Part shown: piece after piece, positions 26,875 through 34,771 of the stretch
Layout of the letters: each line of letters begins with the position of its first letter
Numbering within the stretch: the stretch's first letter is position 1
From: Sinorhizobium garamanticum
GTDB lineage: Bacteria > Pseudomonadota > Alphaproteobacteria > Rhizobiales > Rhizobiaceae
Assembly (NCBI RefSeq): GCF_029892065.1
Contig: NZ_CP120373.1
Span: forward strand, 2,921,001 to 2,985,000
Reading direction: 5' to 3'
DNA: 64,000 nucleotides
The notes under the pieces: model-generated
What the model was told of the DNA's origin: nothing
What the model saw: only the letters and a program-made list of their open reading frames with translations
The model's database searches: none
Position numbers and translations under genes: made by a program

Positions 26875-27669
26875 GGCGCGCAACTCCTCACGCAGGGGGC
26901 GAAAGCGCCATTATCTCCCAGCCACCGGCGCCCGTATAATCAGCCGATGATGGTGAGAGCGTACCCATATTTTCGCAAATGGCGACGCCTCAGCGGTTGC
27001 AAATAAGCTGCCGTCGACAAAACGGCCGATCGATGAGTCTTTGGCCCCTGTGAATACGGGCTCCGTTTGCGAGGTGGATCACCGGAGGACGTCGTAAAGC
27101 GTAATGAAAACAATCATTAGAGAGTACAAACTGAGGGCGTTGATCTGATCGCAAAATCGATCGGTCTGAACCGCTATCCGAGCCGTCCAACGTGAGATCG
27201 TCTTGACCATTTTCCCGACAGCGTCGTGCACCTTCTCAGACGCACAAAGGTCGCTGTAGTGGACCGCAATCTCGCGGAAAATTAAGTCGTCAGTAAGTTC
27301 TTTCATCCGAGCGACGGTATTTTCGCAGTACCGCTGATGCGTTGCTTCGCCTCTTTATTTTCAGAGCTGCGAGACTCCAACTCGATCTGTCGTCGCCTAC
27401 TACGATTCTTCTCTGTCAGGGAACTTCCGGAAAATAAATTCAAAGTATGCGTTTGCGATATCTCCGGATTGCGCGTGAAGGTTGAAAGTAAAAATTTGTA
27501 TACATATTAAATAGTGCGAAGTTAAAACGATGGAGCCAATATTTTCAGGACCTATATTTACTATCGTATTTTACAAGAGCAGGATGAATTGTCCGGATTG
27601 CCATCGGCTTGAGGTTCCGGCGCGGCCTGTCGATCCCGACAAGACCGAAACGAAAGTCTGGAGGCCGCT
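26875..27669. other. Lower-GC intergenic stretch
   Basis: About 800 bases without a firm gene. 27230-27260 contains a fragment of the RIME-like repeat (CAGACGCACAAAGGTCGCTGTAGTG). 27430-27590 is unusually AT-rich for this genome (for example TTTGTATACATATTAAATAG), consistent with acquired DNA. Confidence 0.5.
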
Positions 27670-27792
27670 ATGAAAAGCTTAGTTCCCGCTCGGTTTTATG
27701 GTTACGATTTCTCGCGCCTGTGGGTCGCCATTGGATTTACGCTCGCAATAGCGGTGATCATCTACGGCGCTCTCTTCGGAAGGATCTTTTAG
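27670..27792 (+). CDS. Small single-pass membrane protein (40 residues)
   Basis: MKSLVPARFYGYDFSRLWVA continues into IGFTLAIAVIIYGALFGRIF. A GGAGG site lies five bases before the ATG. Basic and aromatic residues at the N-terminus and one membrane helix (about residues 18-36) are typical of small inner-membrane proteins. I do not recognise the family. Confidence 0.6.
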   Translation: MKSLVPARFYGYDFSRLWVAIGFTLAIAVIIYGALFGRIF

Positions 27793-27932
27793 TCCGCGTT
27801 GGCTCCGCCGGCCGATCGCGCAAAATAATTCTTATGGGCTAGTAGACATACAATTTTAGTTTGGCAGAATGATTCGGCTACAACTTTGTAGCGGTATACG
27901 ATCACCCATTCCTTTTCAGTAGCAATTTAGAG

Positions 27933-27966
27933 CAGAGCCCCTGAGAGATGACAGGGGGCTCTGTTT
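27933..27966 (+). terminator. Rho-independent terminator
   Basis: CAGAGCCCCTG and CAGGGGGCTCTG pair across a short loop and are followed by TTTGC. It lies 140 bases after the small membrane protein. Confidence 0.7.
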
Positions 27967-28004
27967 GCTGCTGCGTTTGGGTCAACGAAGGGATTAATCA
28001 CGCT

Positions 28005-28100
28005 ACTGCATGTTCCCTTAAATCGTAGTCGATTTAAGGGAACATGCAGTAAATCAAAGCACTACAGCGACCTTTGCGCGTCTGATAAGACGCGCTGTAG
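28005..28100. repeat. RIME-like palindromic repeat, full length
   Basis: ACTGCATGTTCCCTTAAATCG and CGATTTAAGGGAACATGCAGT form the distal stem, then AGCACTACAGCGACC, TTTGCGCGTC, TGATAA, GACGCGCTGTAG. Confidence 0.85.
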
Positions 28101-28120
28101 TCGAGCCGGACGGGAGCTTG

Positions 28121-28393
28121 TCACTCGTCTCGCGGCTGTGGTGCGTCAGGGACCGGTCGGCCCTCCAGAAAGGCTACGACCTCGGCCTGCATGTCGAGGC
28201 ACAGGTTCTGGTACTCACGCAAAAGTTCCTCCCGCAGAGGATACTCGTTCCGCAGGCTTTCAATGGCCCCTGCGGCAAGAGCGTAGGCCTCGAACAGGTC
28301 TTCCATTTCCTGGTTTTTGATCGCCCGGAGCTTTTGTCGATGACGTGGCAAAGCCAGTGCGAGTCTGGCTCTTCCGTTGCGCACTAAAGACAT
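28121..28393 (-). CDS. Hypothetical protein (90 residues)
   Basis: A helical, charged protein: QKLRAIKNQEMEDLFEAYAL in the middle and REELLREYQNLCLDMQAEVV near the end. I chose the ATG at 28393 (MSLVRNGRARLALALPRHRQ). An upstream frame extension to 28504 looks non-coding. There is no recognised domain and no membrane segment. It lies between two palindromic repeats, with no operon partner. Confidence 0.55.
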   Translation of the reverse strand: MSLVRNGRARLALALPRHRQKLRAIKNQEMEDLFEAYALAAGAIESLRNEYPLREELLREYQNLCLDMQAEVVAFLEGRPVPDAPQPRDE

Positions 28394-28528
28394 TGCCGCA
28401 ACCCCGACAGTGCCCGCCGGCTTGCGGACACTGCTGTTGGTTTCTGTGTGACGTGTACGCCGACCTCGGATGAAGGACGACGTCCTATAAATTCCGAAGA
28501 TCACAGTTTGTTCCGCGCCGAGGATGGC

Positions 28529-28559
28529 CTACAGCGCCGCGCGTCTTTTCAGACGCGCA
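28529..28559. repeat. RIME-like core hairpin at the ohrR 3' end
   Basis: CTACAGCGCCGCGCGTC, TTTTCA, GACGCGC directly abuts the ohrR stop codon and may serve as its terminator. Confidence 0.75.
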
Positions 28560-29072
28560 TCAAGGCTTGCCCAGCTCGCCCTGCGTGGCGCGCAGGAGGT
28601 TGTCGCGCAGCCTCGCTACGCTCTGCTGCACCTCGTCAAGGTCGTCTCCGAGCCCGGTGGCGTCCGTCAGCGACGCGCCGGGGTCGGCGTCTGCCAGGCT
28701 GCGGCCCGCGGCTGTCAGGCTCACGCGAACCTGCCGCTCGTCTTGCGGGTCGCGGCGACGGCTGATGAGACCGATCTGCTCGAGCTTCTTGAGGATCGGC
28801 GTCAGCGTGTTGGATTCCAGGAACATCTTTTCGCCGAGCTCGCCGACCGTCTGGTCGTCCTTTTCGGAGAGCGCCACCAGGGCGATGTACTGGGTGTAGG
28901 TGAGGCCAAGCTCATCCAGGATCGGCTTGTAGGCACGGCCGAAGGCAAGATTGGCCGAGTAGATCGCGAAGCACAGAAAATTCGCCAGTTTCGGTTTTTC
29001 CTTGCCCGCCTGCGGGGGAGCGGGCGTGGCCGCCCCCGGGTTCTTTGCTGTCTGGGATGTGCCCATGGACAT
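28560..29072 (-). CDS. ohrR: MarR family peroxide sensor
   Basis: A 170-residue MarR protein matching OhrR. The reactive Cys is in LANFLCFAIYSANLAFGRAY, the position of the peroxide-sensing Cys; the winged helix-turn-helix is TVGELGEKMFLESNTLTPIL plus the wing SRRRDPQDERQVRVSLT. The N-terminal 30 residues (Pro/Ala-rich) are an extension relative to most OhrR. The gene faces a promoter region with the operator GCGATTAAATCGC, also present at ohr 10 kb away. The usual divergent ohr is replaced here by a short ohr-like leader at 29198. Confidence 0.88.
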   Translation of the reverse strand: MSMGTSQTAKNPGAATPAPPQAGKEKPKLANFLCFAIYSANLAFGRAYKPILDELGLTYTQYIALVALSEKDDQTVGELGEKMFLESNTLTPILKKLEQIGLISRRRDPQDERQVRVSLTAAGRSLADADPGASLTDATGLGDDLDEVQQSVARLRDNLLRATQGELGKP

Positions 29073-29116
29073 TTCCAATCCAAGTTTTCCTTTTGTTGGC
29101 CTTATATAAATCGGAT

Positions 29117-29142
29117 GCGATTAAATCGCAATGGTATTGACG
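29117..29142. promoter_or_regulatory. OhrR operator and divergent promoter
   Basis: The dyad GCGATTAAATCGC (29117-29129) is followed by TTGACG (29137-29142) pointing rightwards, the same layout as at ohr (18826-18849). Confidence 0.7.
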
Positions 29143-29197
29143 CGGGTTCGGCCGATTTAAGTAGATCCGATTAAAGCCCAGCAGAAGGACCCTCACA

Positions 29198-29245
29198 TGA
29201 TCGAGAAGCCGCTTCAGATGGATTCTCCGCGAGTGAAATGTTAGG
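29198..29245 (+). pseudogene. Possible vestigial ohr start
   Basis: After GCAGAAGGACC the sequence CACATGATCGAGAAGCC mimics the real ohr start (CACATGACCGAGAAGCT). The frame then reads MIEKPLQMDSPRVKC and stops. It sits exactly where ohr would lie in a divergent ohrR-ohr pair, so it is probably the stub of a lost ohr copy. Confidence 0.45.
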
Positions 29246-29286
29246 TTGAACAACTTCTTCTTGCAGCGCGTCGTCGGAGAGAGACC

Positions 29287-30723
29287 ATGCTTCGGTTAGG
29301 CAGGAAGTATCAGCACCTCGTTCACGGCGCCGGCTGCGCCTGCTTCAGTCCCGTTCTCCAACAAGCGTCACGTCGTCTGGATGCATTTTCGCGTCGGCAC
29401 TTTCTCGCGGCTGCGGGAGCGGCGGCAGTCGCGGGGATGGTGCCTGGGCCATCCTTTGCCCAGGGGCCGGTCTCCAAGGTTCTCTTGAGCAAGGTCCGGT
29501 TGTTCGATGGCAAGTCCCACACGTTGCGGCCAGGGGTCCAGGTCCTGATCGAGGGTAACAGGATCGCGTCCGTCGATGCGACGAATAGCGCTCCGCCGTC
29601 CGACGCGACCGTGATCGATTGCGGCGATCGCGTTCTGATGCCGGGCATGATCGATGCACACTGGCACACGTTGTATGCAGCTGTTCCTTTGGCGGTCATA
29701 GCGACGGGCGATCCCGGCTTCGTCTTCTCCGCGTCCACGGCAGAAGCCGAACGGACCCTCATGCGCGGCTTTACCACCGTCCGCGATCTGGGCAGTCCGG
29801 TCTTCTCCTTCAAGCAAGCGATCGACAGCGGTGTCATACCCGGTCCCCGCATCTTTCCGTCAGGTGCCGTGATCACGACCTCCGGCGGGCATGGCGACCT
29901 TCGCATGCCGAGCGAGATTCCGCCCGACTCCGGGCGGCTCAGCGTGAGCGAACTGGTGGGCGCCGCAGCGATCGCCGACAGTATCGGAGACTTGAAGCAA
30001 CGCGTACGGGAGCAGCTGCTACAAGGCGCCTCGCAGGTCAAAATCGTAGGAGGCGGTGGCGTGTCGTCTCCGCGCAGTCCACTCGACATGTCCACGTTCA
30101 GCGAGGAAGAGCTACGTGCGGCGATTGACGTTGCCCGGGACTGGAACACCTACGTTACCGTCCATGCCTACGCTCCGAACACTGTCCAGCGGGCGATCGC
30201 GGCGGGAGCGGCCTGCATCGAGCACGCCCATCTGATGGATGAAGAGACGGCAAGGATCATGGCCGACAAGGGAGTCTGGCTCAGCACGCAGCCCTTCCTG
30301 TCGACGGAGGATGTCGCCCAGCAGACAGGGCCAGCCGCCGAACGCATGCACCAAGTCTTCGCTGGGACCCCGAAGATCTACGATCTTATTCGGCAGCATG
30401 GGATCAAGGCGGCGTGGGGCTCTGATATCCTGTTCTCACCTGAAGTCACGCCACGCCAGGGCATCATGCTGACCCATCTCAGCAACTGGTACACGAACGC
30501 CGAAACGCTGCGCATGGCGACATCGGTCAATGCGGAGCTGCTTGCGCTTTCCAACCTTCGCACGCCGTATCCCGGCAAACTGGGCGTCATTGAGGAAGGT
30601 GCGCTCGCGGATATGCTGGTTCTGGATGGCGATCCGCTCGAGGACATTCGCCTCATGGAAGACCCTGGAAAGAACCTGGTCGTCATTATGAAAGACGGCA
30701 GGATCCATAAGAATACGCTTTGA
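29287..30723 (+). CDS. Tat-exported metal-dependent amidohydrolase
   Basis: A 478-residue amidohydrolase of the imidazolonepropionase-like group. A twin-arginine signal (SRRHFLAAAGAAAVAG, about residues 35-50) ending in SFA predicts folded export to the periplasm. Metal ligands: DAHWHT near residue 123, Lys in QVKIVGGGG, His in TVHAY and IEHAHLMDE, and Asp in AAWGSD. The C-terminus (LGVIEEGALADMLVLDGDPL) is standard for the family, which includes Xaa-Pro dipeptidase-like and xenobiotic hydrolases; the substrate is unknown. GGAGAGAGACC precedes the ATG at 29287. The Tat motif starts about 35 residues in, so the true start may be later. Confidence 0.88.
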   Translation: MLRLGRKYQHLVHGAGCACFSPVLQQASRRLDAFSRRHFLAAAGAAAVAGMVPGPSFAQGPVSKVLLSKVRLFDGKSHTLRPGVQVLIEGNRIASVDATNSAPPSDATVIDCGDRVLMPGMIDAHWHTLYAAVPLAVIATGDPGFVFSASTAEAERTLMRGFTTVRDLGSPVFSFKQAIDSGVIPGPRIFPSGAVITTSGGHGDLRMPSEIPPDSGRLSVSELVGAAAIADSIGDLKQRVREQLLQGASQVKIVGGGGVSSPRSPLDMSTFSEEELRAAIDVARDWNTYVTVHAYAPNTVQRAIAAGAACIEHAHLMDEETARIMADKGVWLSTQPFLSTEDVAQQTGPAAERMHQVFAGTPKIYDLIRQHGIKAAWGSDILFSPEVTPRQGIMLTHLSNWYTNAETLRMATSVNAELLALSNLRTPYPGKLGVIEEGALADMLVLDGDPLEDIRLMEDPGKNLVVIMKDGRIHKNTL

Positions 30724-30821
30724 GCCTGCGATCCGCGCCAGGAGTGCCGCTCGGACGAATCAAGACCTGTAGCCGCGCTCGCGGTCTTCCACATTAGGCG
30801 CTTCATCGGGAAGCGCTGGGC

Positions 30822-31010
30822 TGACCGTCACGAACTGCTCGTTCGACTCCAGAATGCGGCGCGCCTCGACGATCTCTTCGAACGGAAGGTCCGGCGATCA
30901 GCGCCTGAGCGAACCGTCCATCAGCCCGCCGATGACGAAGGCCTTGGCGGCATGCAGTCGCGCCGCATCGCTGGTGATCTCATGGACGAGATAGCTGCGC
31001 AGCACGGGCT
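30822..31010 (-). pseudogene. Decayed C-terminal fragment of a quinone-oxidoreductase-like gene
   Basis: On the minus strand, RSYLVHEITSDAARLHAAKA then FVIGGLMDGSLRR and a stop parallel residues RGYLVHEIISDPERLEAAKA of the intact gene at 31529-32518. After a frame change, LPFEEIVEARRILESNEQF parallels FPFDEIVEAHRFLESNEQF. The fragment has a deletion after LRR and lacks the final GKVVVTV. It is a diverged paralogue, not a recent copy. Confidence 0.75.
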
Positions 31011-31082
31011 CTCGGTCGGTGTGAGCGGTTGCAGATGCGGTGCACTGTCATGTAGCTTGCGGCCCAAAGACAGGAGGAGGCC

Positions 31083-31511
31083 ATGGCTGACGCGAGTTCC
31101 GGTACCGCCAGGATGCTGACCGGCAAATGTCTGTGCGGGGCGGTCGAATACCGGGTGGCGGACCGGTTCGAGTATGCGATGAACTGCCATTGCTCGAATT
31201 GCCGGCGCGCCACCGGTTCGGCCTTCAAGCCGTTCGCGGGCGTCAAGCGCGACGACCTCAGCCTCGTTCGCGGCAAGGACGCGCGCCTGGTCTATGGCGA
31301 CGAGGGTGAGGCGCATGACGTCCACTGTGCCGCCTGCGGCTCACTGCTTTATTCCGTCGTGCGCGAGGGCGCCTATGCGCATGTAACGCTCGGCACGCTC
31401 GTCGACGCGCCGGCGATCCGGCCCTCGGCGCATATCTTCGTCGGATCGAAGGCGGAATGGTATGAGATCACCGACGACCTGCCGCAATACGAATGCTTTC
31501 CCGACGATTGA
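31083..31511 (+). CDS. GFA-fold zinc protein
   Basis: A 142-residue GFA-family protein. Zinc motifs: GKCLCGAVEY near residue 16, MNCHCSNCRRATG near residue 35 and VHCAACGSLLYS near residue 82. This is the canonical short GFA layout, with no C-terminal extension. A strong AGGAGGAGG site precedes the ATG. It is convergent with the quinone-oxidoreductase-like gene, 17 bases apart. The small-molecule substrate is unproven. Confidence 0.9.
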   Translation: MADASSGTARMLTGKCLCGAVEYRVADRFEYAMNCHCSNCRRATGSAFKPFAGVKRDDLSLVRGKDARLVYGDEGEAHDVHCAACGSLLYSVVREGAYAHVTLGTLVDAPAIRPSAHIFVGSKAEWYEITDDLPQYECFPDD

Positions 31512-31528
31512 GGCGCGGCCCCGCGCGA

Positions 31529-32518
31529 TCACACCGTGACGACGACCTTGCCGAATTGCTCGTTTGACTCCAGAAAACGATGCGCCTCGACGATCTCATC
31601 GAAGGGAAAGGTCCTGGCGATCACGGGCCGGAGCGATCCGTCCGCCAGCCCGTCGAGGATGAAGGCCTTGGCGGCCTCGAGCCGCTCCGGATCGGAGATG
31701 ATTTCGTGGACGAGGTAACCGCGCAGCGTCAGGCTCTTGCTGAGCACGGCAAACAGCGGGAAGGGCGTGGGCTCGGGGCTTAAACCGCCGTATTCGATGA
31801 GGATGCCGCCCGGTGACATCGCGGCCGTCAGTGGCTCGAAGGCGGGGCCGCCGACCGGATCGAACACCACGCGCACGCCCGCCGGGCCGGCGATCTCCGC
31901 CAGCCGCGCCCCGAGATCCTCCTCGGCGGAGGCGATGACATGGGCGGCGCCGAACTCGGTGAGGGCCTGCTTCTTGGCGGACGTGCGCGTGATGGCGATC
32001 GCGGTCGCGCCCAGCCTGTTGGCAATCTCGATCGCCGCGAGTCCGACGCTGCTCGACGCGGCGGTGATTGCGACAAAGTCTCCCGGATGCAGTCGGGCAA
32101 TGTCGATCAGCGCACCATAGGCGGTGAGATATTGCATCCAGACGGCGGCGGCCACTTCGAAGCTCAGCGATGGCGGGTGCTTGACGACAAGCCTTGCCGG
32201 AAAACTGGCAAGCTCGCCATAGGCCGGCCAGCGCACCATCGACGGGGGCGGCACGACGCTGACGGCGTCGCCCGGCGCAAGGCCCTCCACGCCTTCACCG
32301 ACCGCTTCGATGATGCCCGCCGCCTCGAGGCCAAGACCGGAGGGCAAGGGGGGCGTCTCGATATAGGCGCCCGAGCGGATGAGCGCCTCGGCCCGGTTGA
32401 GCCCGAGCGCCTTGACGCGAATCTGGACCTCACCCGGACCAGGCCCCGCAACATCGACGTCCTCGATGCGCAGGACCTCGGGACCACCGAGCTCATGAAA
32501 GCGGACGACACGGACCAT
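31529..32518 (-). CDS. Zinc-type alcohol dehydrogenase-like / quinone oxidoreductase
   Basis: A 329-residue MDR-superfamily reductase. The N-terminal GroES-like domain has FHELGGPEVLRIEDVDVAGP and LNRAEALIRSGAY. The NADP-binding motif is AASSSVGLAAIEIANRLGA. It lacks the catalytic zinc ligands of true alcohol dehydrogenases, so a quinone- or enal-reductase role is likely. The ATG at 32518 is preferred because GGAG lies eight bases upstream, while the GTG at 32524 is too close to it. It is divergent from a LysR gene, 102 bases apart, which probably controls it. A decayed paralogue fragment lies at 30822. Confidence 0.9.
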   Translation of the reverse strand: MVRVVRFHELGGPEVLRIEDVDVAGPGPGEVQIRVKALGLNRAEALIRSGAYIETPPLPSGLGLEAAGIIEAVGEGVEGLAPGDAVSVVPPPSMVRWPAYGELASFPARLVVKHPPSLSFEVAAAVWMQYLTAYGALIDIARLHPGDFVAITAASSSVGLAAIEIANRLGATAIAITRTSAKKQALTEFGAAHVIASAEEDLGARLAEIAGPAGVRVVFDPVGGPAFEPLTAAMSPGGILIEYGGLSPEPTPFPLFAVLSKSLTLRGYLVHEIISDPERLEAAKAFILDGLADGSLRPVIARTFPFDEIVEAHRFLESNEQFGKVVVTV

Positions 32519-32620
32519 CGGCACAACTCCAAAACAATTGAACTGAATGAGCTATGCCACCGCATTTTCGGAGGATAAATTGCGTTCGGAGCAAGACAGA
32601 AGAAACCAGGAGTTTCGAAT

Positions 32621-33535
32621 ATGGATCGCCTTGCGAGCATGGCCGTCTTCGTCAAAGCCGTCGACCTCGGCTCGTTCGCGGCCGCCGCAAGCGCGCTTGA
32701 TCTGTCCGGACCGATGGTCGGCAAGCATGTGCGGTTCCTTGAGGAGCGGCTCGGCGTGCGCTTGCTCAACCGCACGACGCGGCGTCAGAGCCTGACAGAC
32801 TTCGGGCGGGCCTATTATGAGCGCTGCCGTGTGGTGCTGGCTGAAGCCGAGGCCGCGGATGCGCTGGCGGCGGATCAGTTTTCCGAGCCGCGCGGACGGC
32901 TCCGGGTCACGATGCCCGCGCTGTTCGGCCGGCGCTGTGTCGTCCCCATCCTCCTGGAGCTTGCCGAGCAATATCCGGCCCTCGAACTCGATCTGTCGTT
33001 CAGCGATCACTTCGCCGACCTTGCGGGCGATGGCTTTGACCTCGCGATCCGCAGCCTTGCCGCCAGCAGCGGCAATCTGCAGGACCGGGCGGGGACGATC
33101 GTGCGTCGCATCGCGCGCCATCACATGGTCGTTTGCGGCACGCCATCCTATCTCGAAAGGCGCGGCCGGCCACGGCAGATCGAGGATCTCGGCGGGCACC
33201 ACGGCATCATCTACAGCCGGTCGGGCCGTGTTCACCCCTGGCTGTTCCCGCGCGACGACGGGCCACCGGTAGAGGTGACGCCGCTCAACCGCCTCCGGCT
33301 CGACGATCTCGATGCGATCGCCGACGCCGCCGTCGCCGGCCTCGGGCTTGCCTGGCTTCCCGGCTGGCTCGTCCGCGAACGCATCGAGGCAGGGGCGCTC
33401 GTGCCGCTCTTGTCCGATCAACCCGGGCTCCACTTCGACAATTATGCACTGTGGCTGCAGACGCCGCATCTGCCGCTGAAGATCCGATTTGCCGTCGATG
33501 CTCTGGCAGCTCGGTTGCCCAAGTTCATGATTTGA
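32621..33535 (+). CDS. LysR family transcriptional regulator
   Basis: A 304-residue LysR protein of normal length. The helix-turn-helix is SFAAAASALDLSGPMVGKHV (residues about 18-37), followed by RFLEERLGVRLLNRTTRR. The co-inducer domain begins at GRLRVTMPALFG and ends with LPLKIRFAVDALAARL. It is divergent from the quinone-oxidoreductase gene, the standard layout for LysR control of the neighbour. CAGGAG lies upstream of the ATG. Confidence 0.93.
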   Translation: MDRLASMAVFVKAVDLGSFAAAASALDLSGPMVGKHVRFLEERLGVRLLNRTTRRQSLTDFGRAYYERCRVVLAEAEAADALAADQFSEPRGRLRVTMPALFGRRCVVPILLELAEQYPALELDLSFSDHFADLAGDGFDLAIRSLAASSGNLQDRAGTIVRRIARHHMVVCGTPSYLERRGRPRQIEDLGGHHGIIYSRSGRVHPWLFPRDDGPPVEVTPLNRLRLDDLDAIADAAVAGLGLAWLPGWLVRERIEAGALVPLLSDQPGLHFDNYALWLQTPHLPLKIRFAVDALAARLPKFMI

Positions 33536-33862
33536 GGCGCGCGAACGTCGACGAGCGCGGCCTGCTGTTCATTTCATCGGAGAAGCGTGCTTGGCTTGCG
33601 CGCTGCGGTACACTATAAACGATAGTGGAGAACGAAATTCATTAGACTTTCGCGCGTATCCGGCGCGTCACCGCATAGTGCGTTTGCGCAGCGGCACCAT
33701 GAAGCGCCGCAACACTTTGAATTCGATTGATCTATCGTGATGGGTTCTGACTCAGGGACGCTCTGACAGAAGCGACAGCATTCGCGATGCTGCATTGATG
33801 AGATCTATTTGAACGTCATCCGAGCTTGAACACATTCCCGCTCCGGTAATGAGGGAAGTGCC
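33536..33862. other. Intergenic region before the PPIase cassette
   Basis: 327 bases with no gene. Around 33690-33740 there is a worn piece of the RIME-like repeat (GCGCCGCAACACTTTGAATT). The cassette promoter should lie here, but I cannot place it. Confidence 0.5.
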
Positions 33863-34771
33863 GTGAAGCTGCTTAGGGAACCACTTCTGCATTTTGCGGT
33901 GGCGGGCGCCGGGCTGTTCGCCGTCTATGCCTGGATCGGCGGCAGCGGCGCGGAACAGGCGACCGGGATGGACGAGGTCCAGATCGGCGAGGGGGAGTTG
34001 CGCTGGGTCGGCGAGACCTGGGCGCGGCAATGGCAGCGTGAGCCTTCTCGCGAGGAACTGCGCGGGCTCCTTCTGGATCTTCTAAAGGAAGAGCTGTTGG
34101 CGCGCGAGGCGCGCGAACTCGGTCTCGACCGGGACGATACGGTCGTGCGCCGGCGGCTTGCGCAGAAAATGACTTTCCTGATCGAGGATACGGCGCGGGT
34201 CGCCGAGCCTCAGGAAAGCGAGTTGCGGGCGTTCTACGATGCCCATCAGGCGAGTTTCAGCCGTGCCGGGCGCATCTCCTTCGAGCACGTGTTCTTCGAC
34301 CGCGGCAAGCGGAGAGATGCCGCGGCCGATGCACGGCGGGTGCTGGTCAATCTTGCCGAGTCCGACGCGCTAGCGGCCGATGAGGGCGATCGGCTGTTGA
34401 TCGAAAGCGATATCCGCGACGCCGACCGGGACGCGGTGGCGGCGCAGTTCGGGCAGGCGTTCGCGGACGCGGTTTTCACACTTTCTTCGGGTGAATGGAG
34501 CGGCCCGATCGAGTCCGCCTACGGGCTGCATCTCGTTCGCGTTTACGAGGCGACACCCGGTGAAGTGCCTCCCTTCGAGGACGTGAAAGCCGAGGTCCTG
34601 GATCGATGGCGCAATGAGCAGCGGCGCCTCGTTCAAGAGCGGTATTTCGCCGAGCTCTTCGGTAAATACGACATCGTGGCGGACGAACGCATCGAGGCCC
34701 TGGTTGGCCCTCTGCCCGGAAACGTCGAGCCGGGAGACGTGCGGCCAACAGATATGGGGCTGGCGCGATGA
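33863..34771 (+). CDS. PpiC/SurA-type peptidylprolyl isomerase, membrane-anchored
   Basis: A 302-residue protein. Residues 8-26 form an N-terminal membrane helix (LLHFAVAGAGLFAVYAW), so the rest is periplasmic. Residues 45-110 are the SurA-like helical N-domain (LRGLLLDLLKEELLAREARELGL). Residues 120-235 are a divergent parvulin domain (ISFEHVFFDRGKR, DAVFTLSSGEWSGPIESAYG, HLVRVYEATPG). The start is a GTG with GAGGGAAG upstream. Its stop overlaps the HupE-like start (ATGA). It is probably a folding helper for the exported products of the next genes. Confidence 0.87.
   Translation: MKLLREPLLHFAVAGAGLFAVYAWIGGSGAEQATGMDEVQIGEGELRWVGETWARQWQREPSREELRGLLLDLLKEELLAREARELGLDRDDTVVRRRLAQKMTFLIEDTARVAEPQESELRAFYDAHQASFSRAGRISFEHVFFDRGKRRDAAADARRVLVNLAESDALAADEGDRLLIESDIRDADRDAVAAQFGQAFADAVFTLSSGEWSGPIESAYGLHLVRVYEATPGEVPPFEDVKAEVLDRWRNEQRRLVQERYFAELFGKYDIVADERIEALVGPLPGNVEPGDVRPTDMGLAR

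Noticed and set aside
27079..27306. 75-residue minus-strand frame with a C-terminal hydrophobic stretch
   Set aside because: Part of it is translated from a RIME-like repeat fragment (about 27230-27260) and there is no convincing ribosome binding site.
28005..28100. Repeats as a CRISPR array
   Set aside because: The palindromic repeats are single, dispersed, of varied length and lack regular spacers or nearby cas genes.
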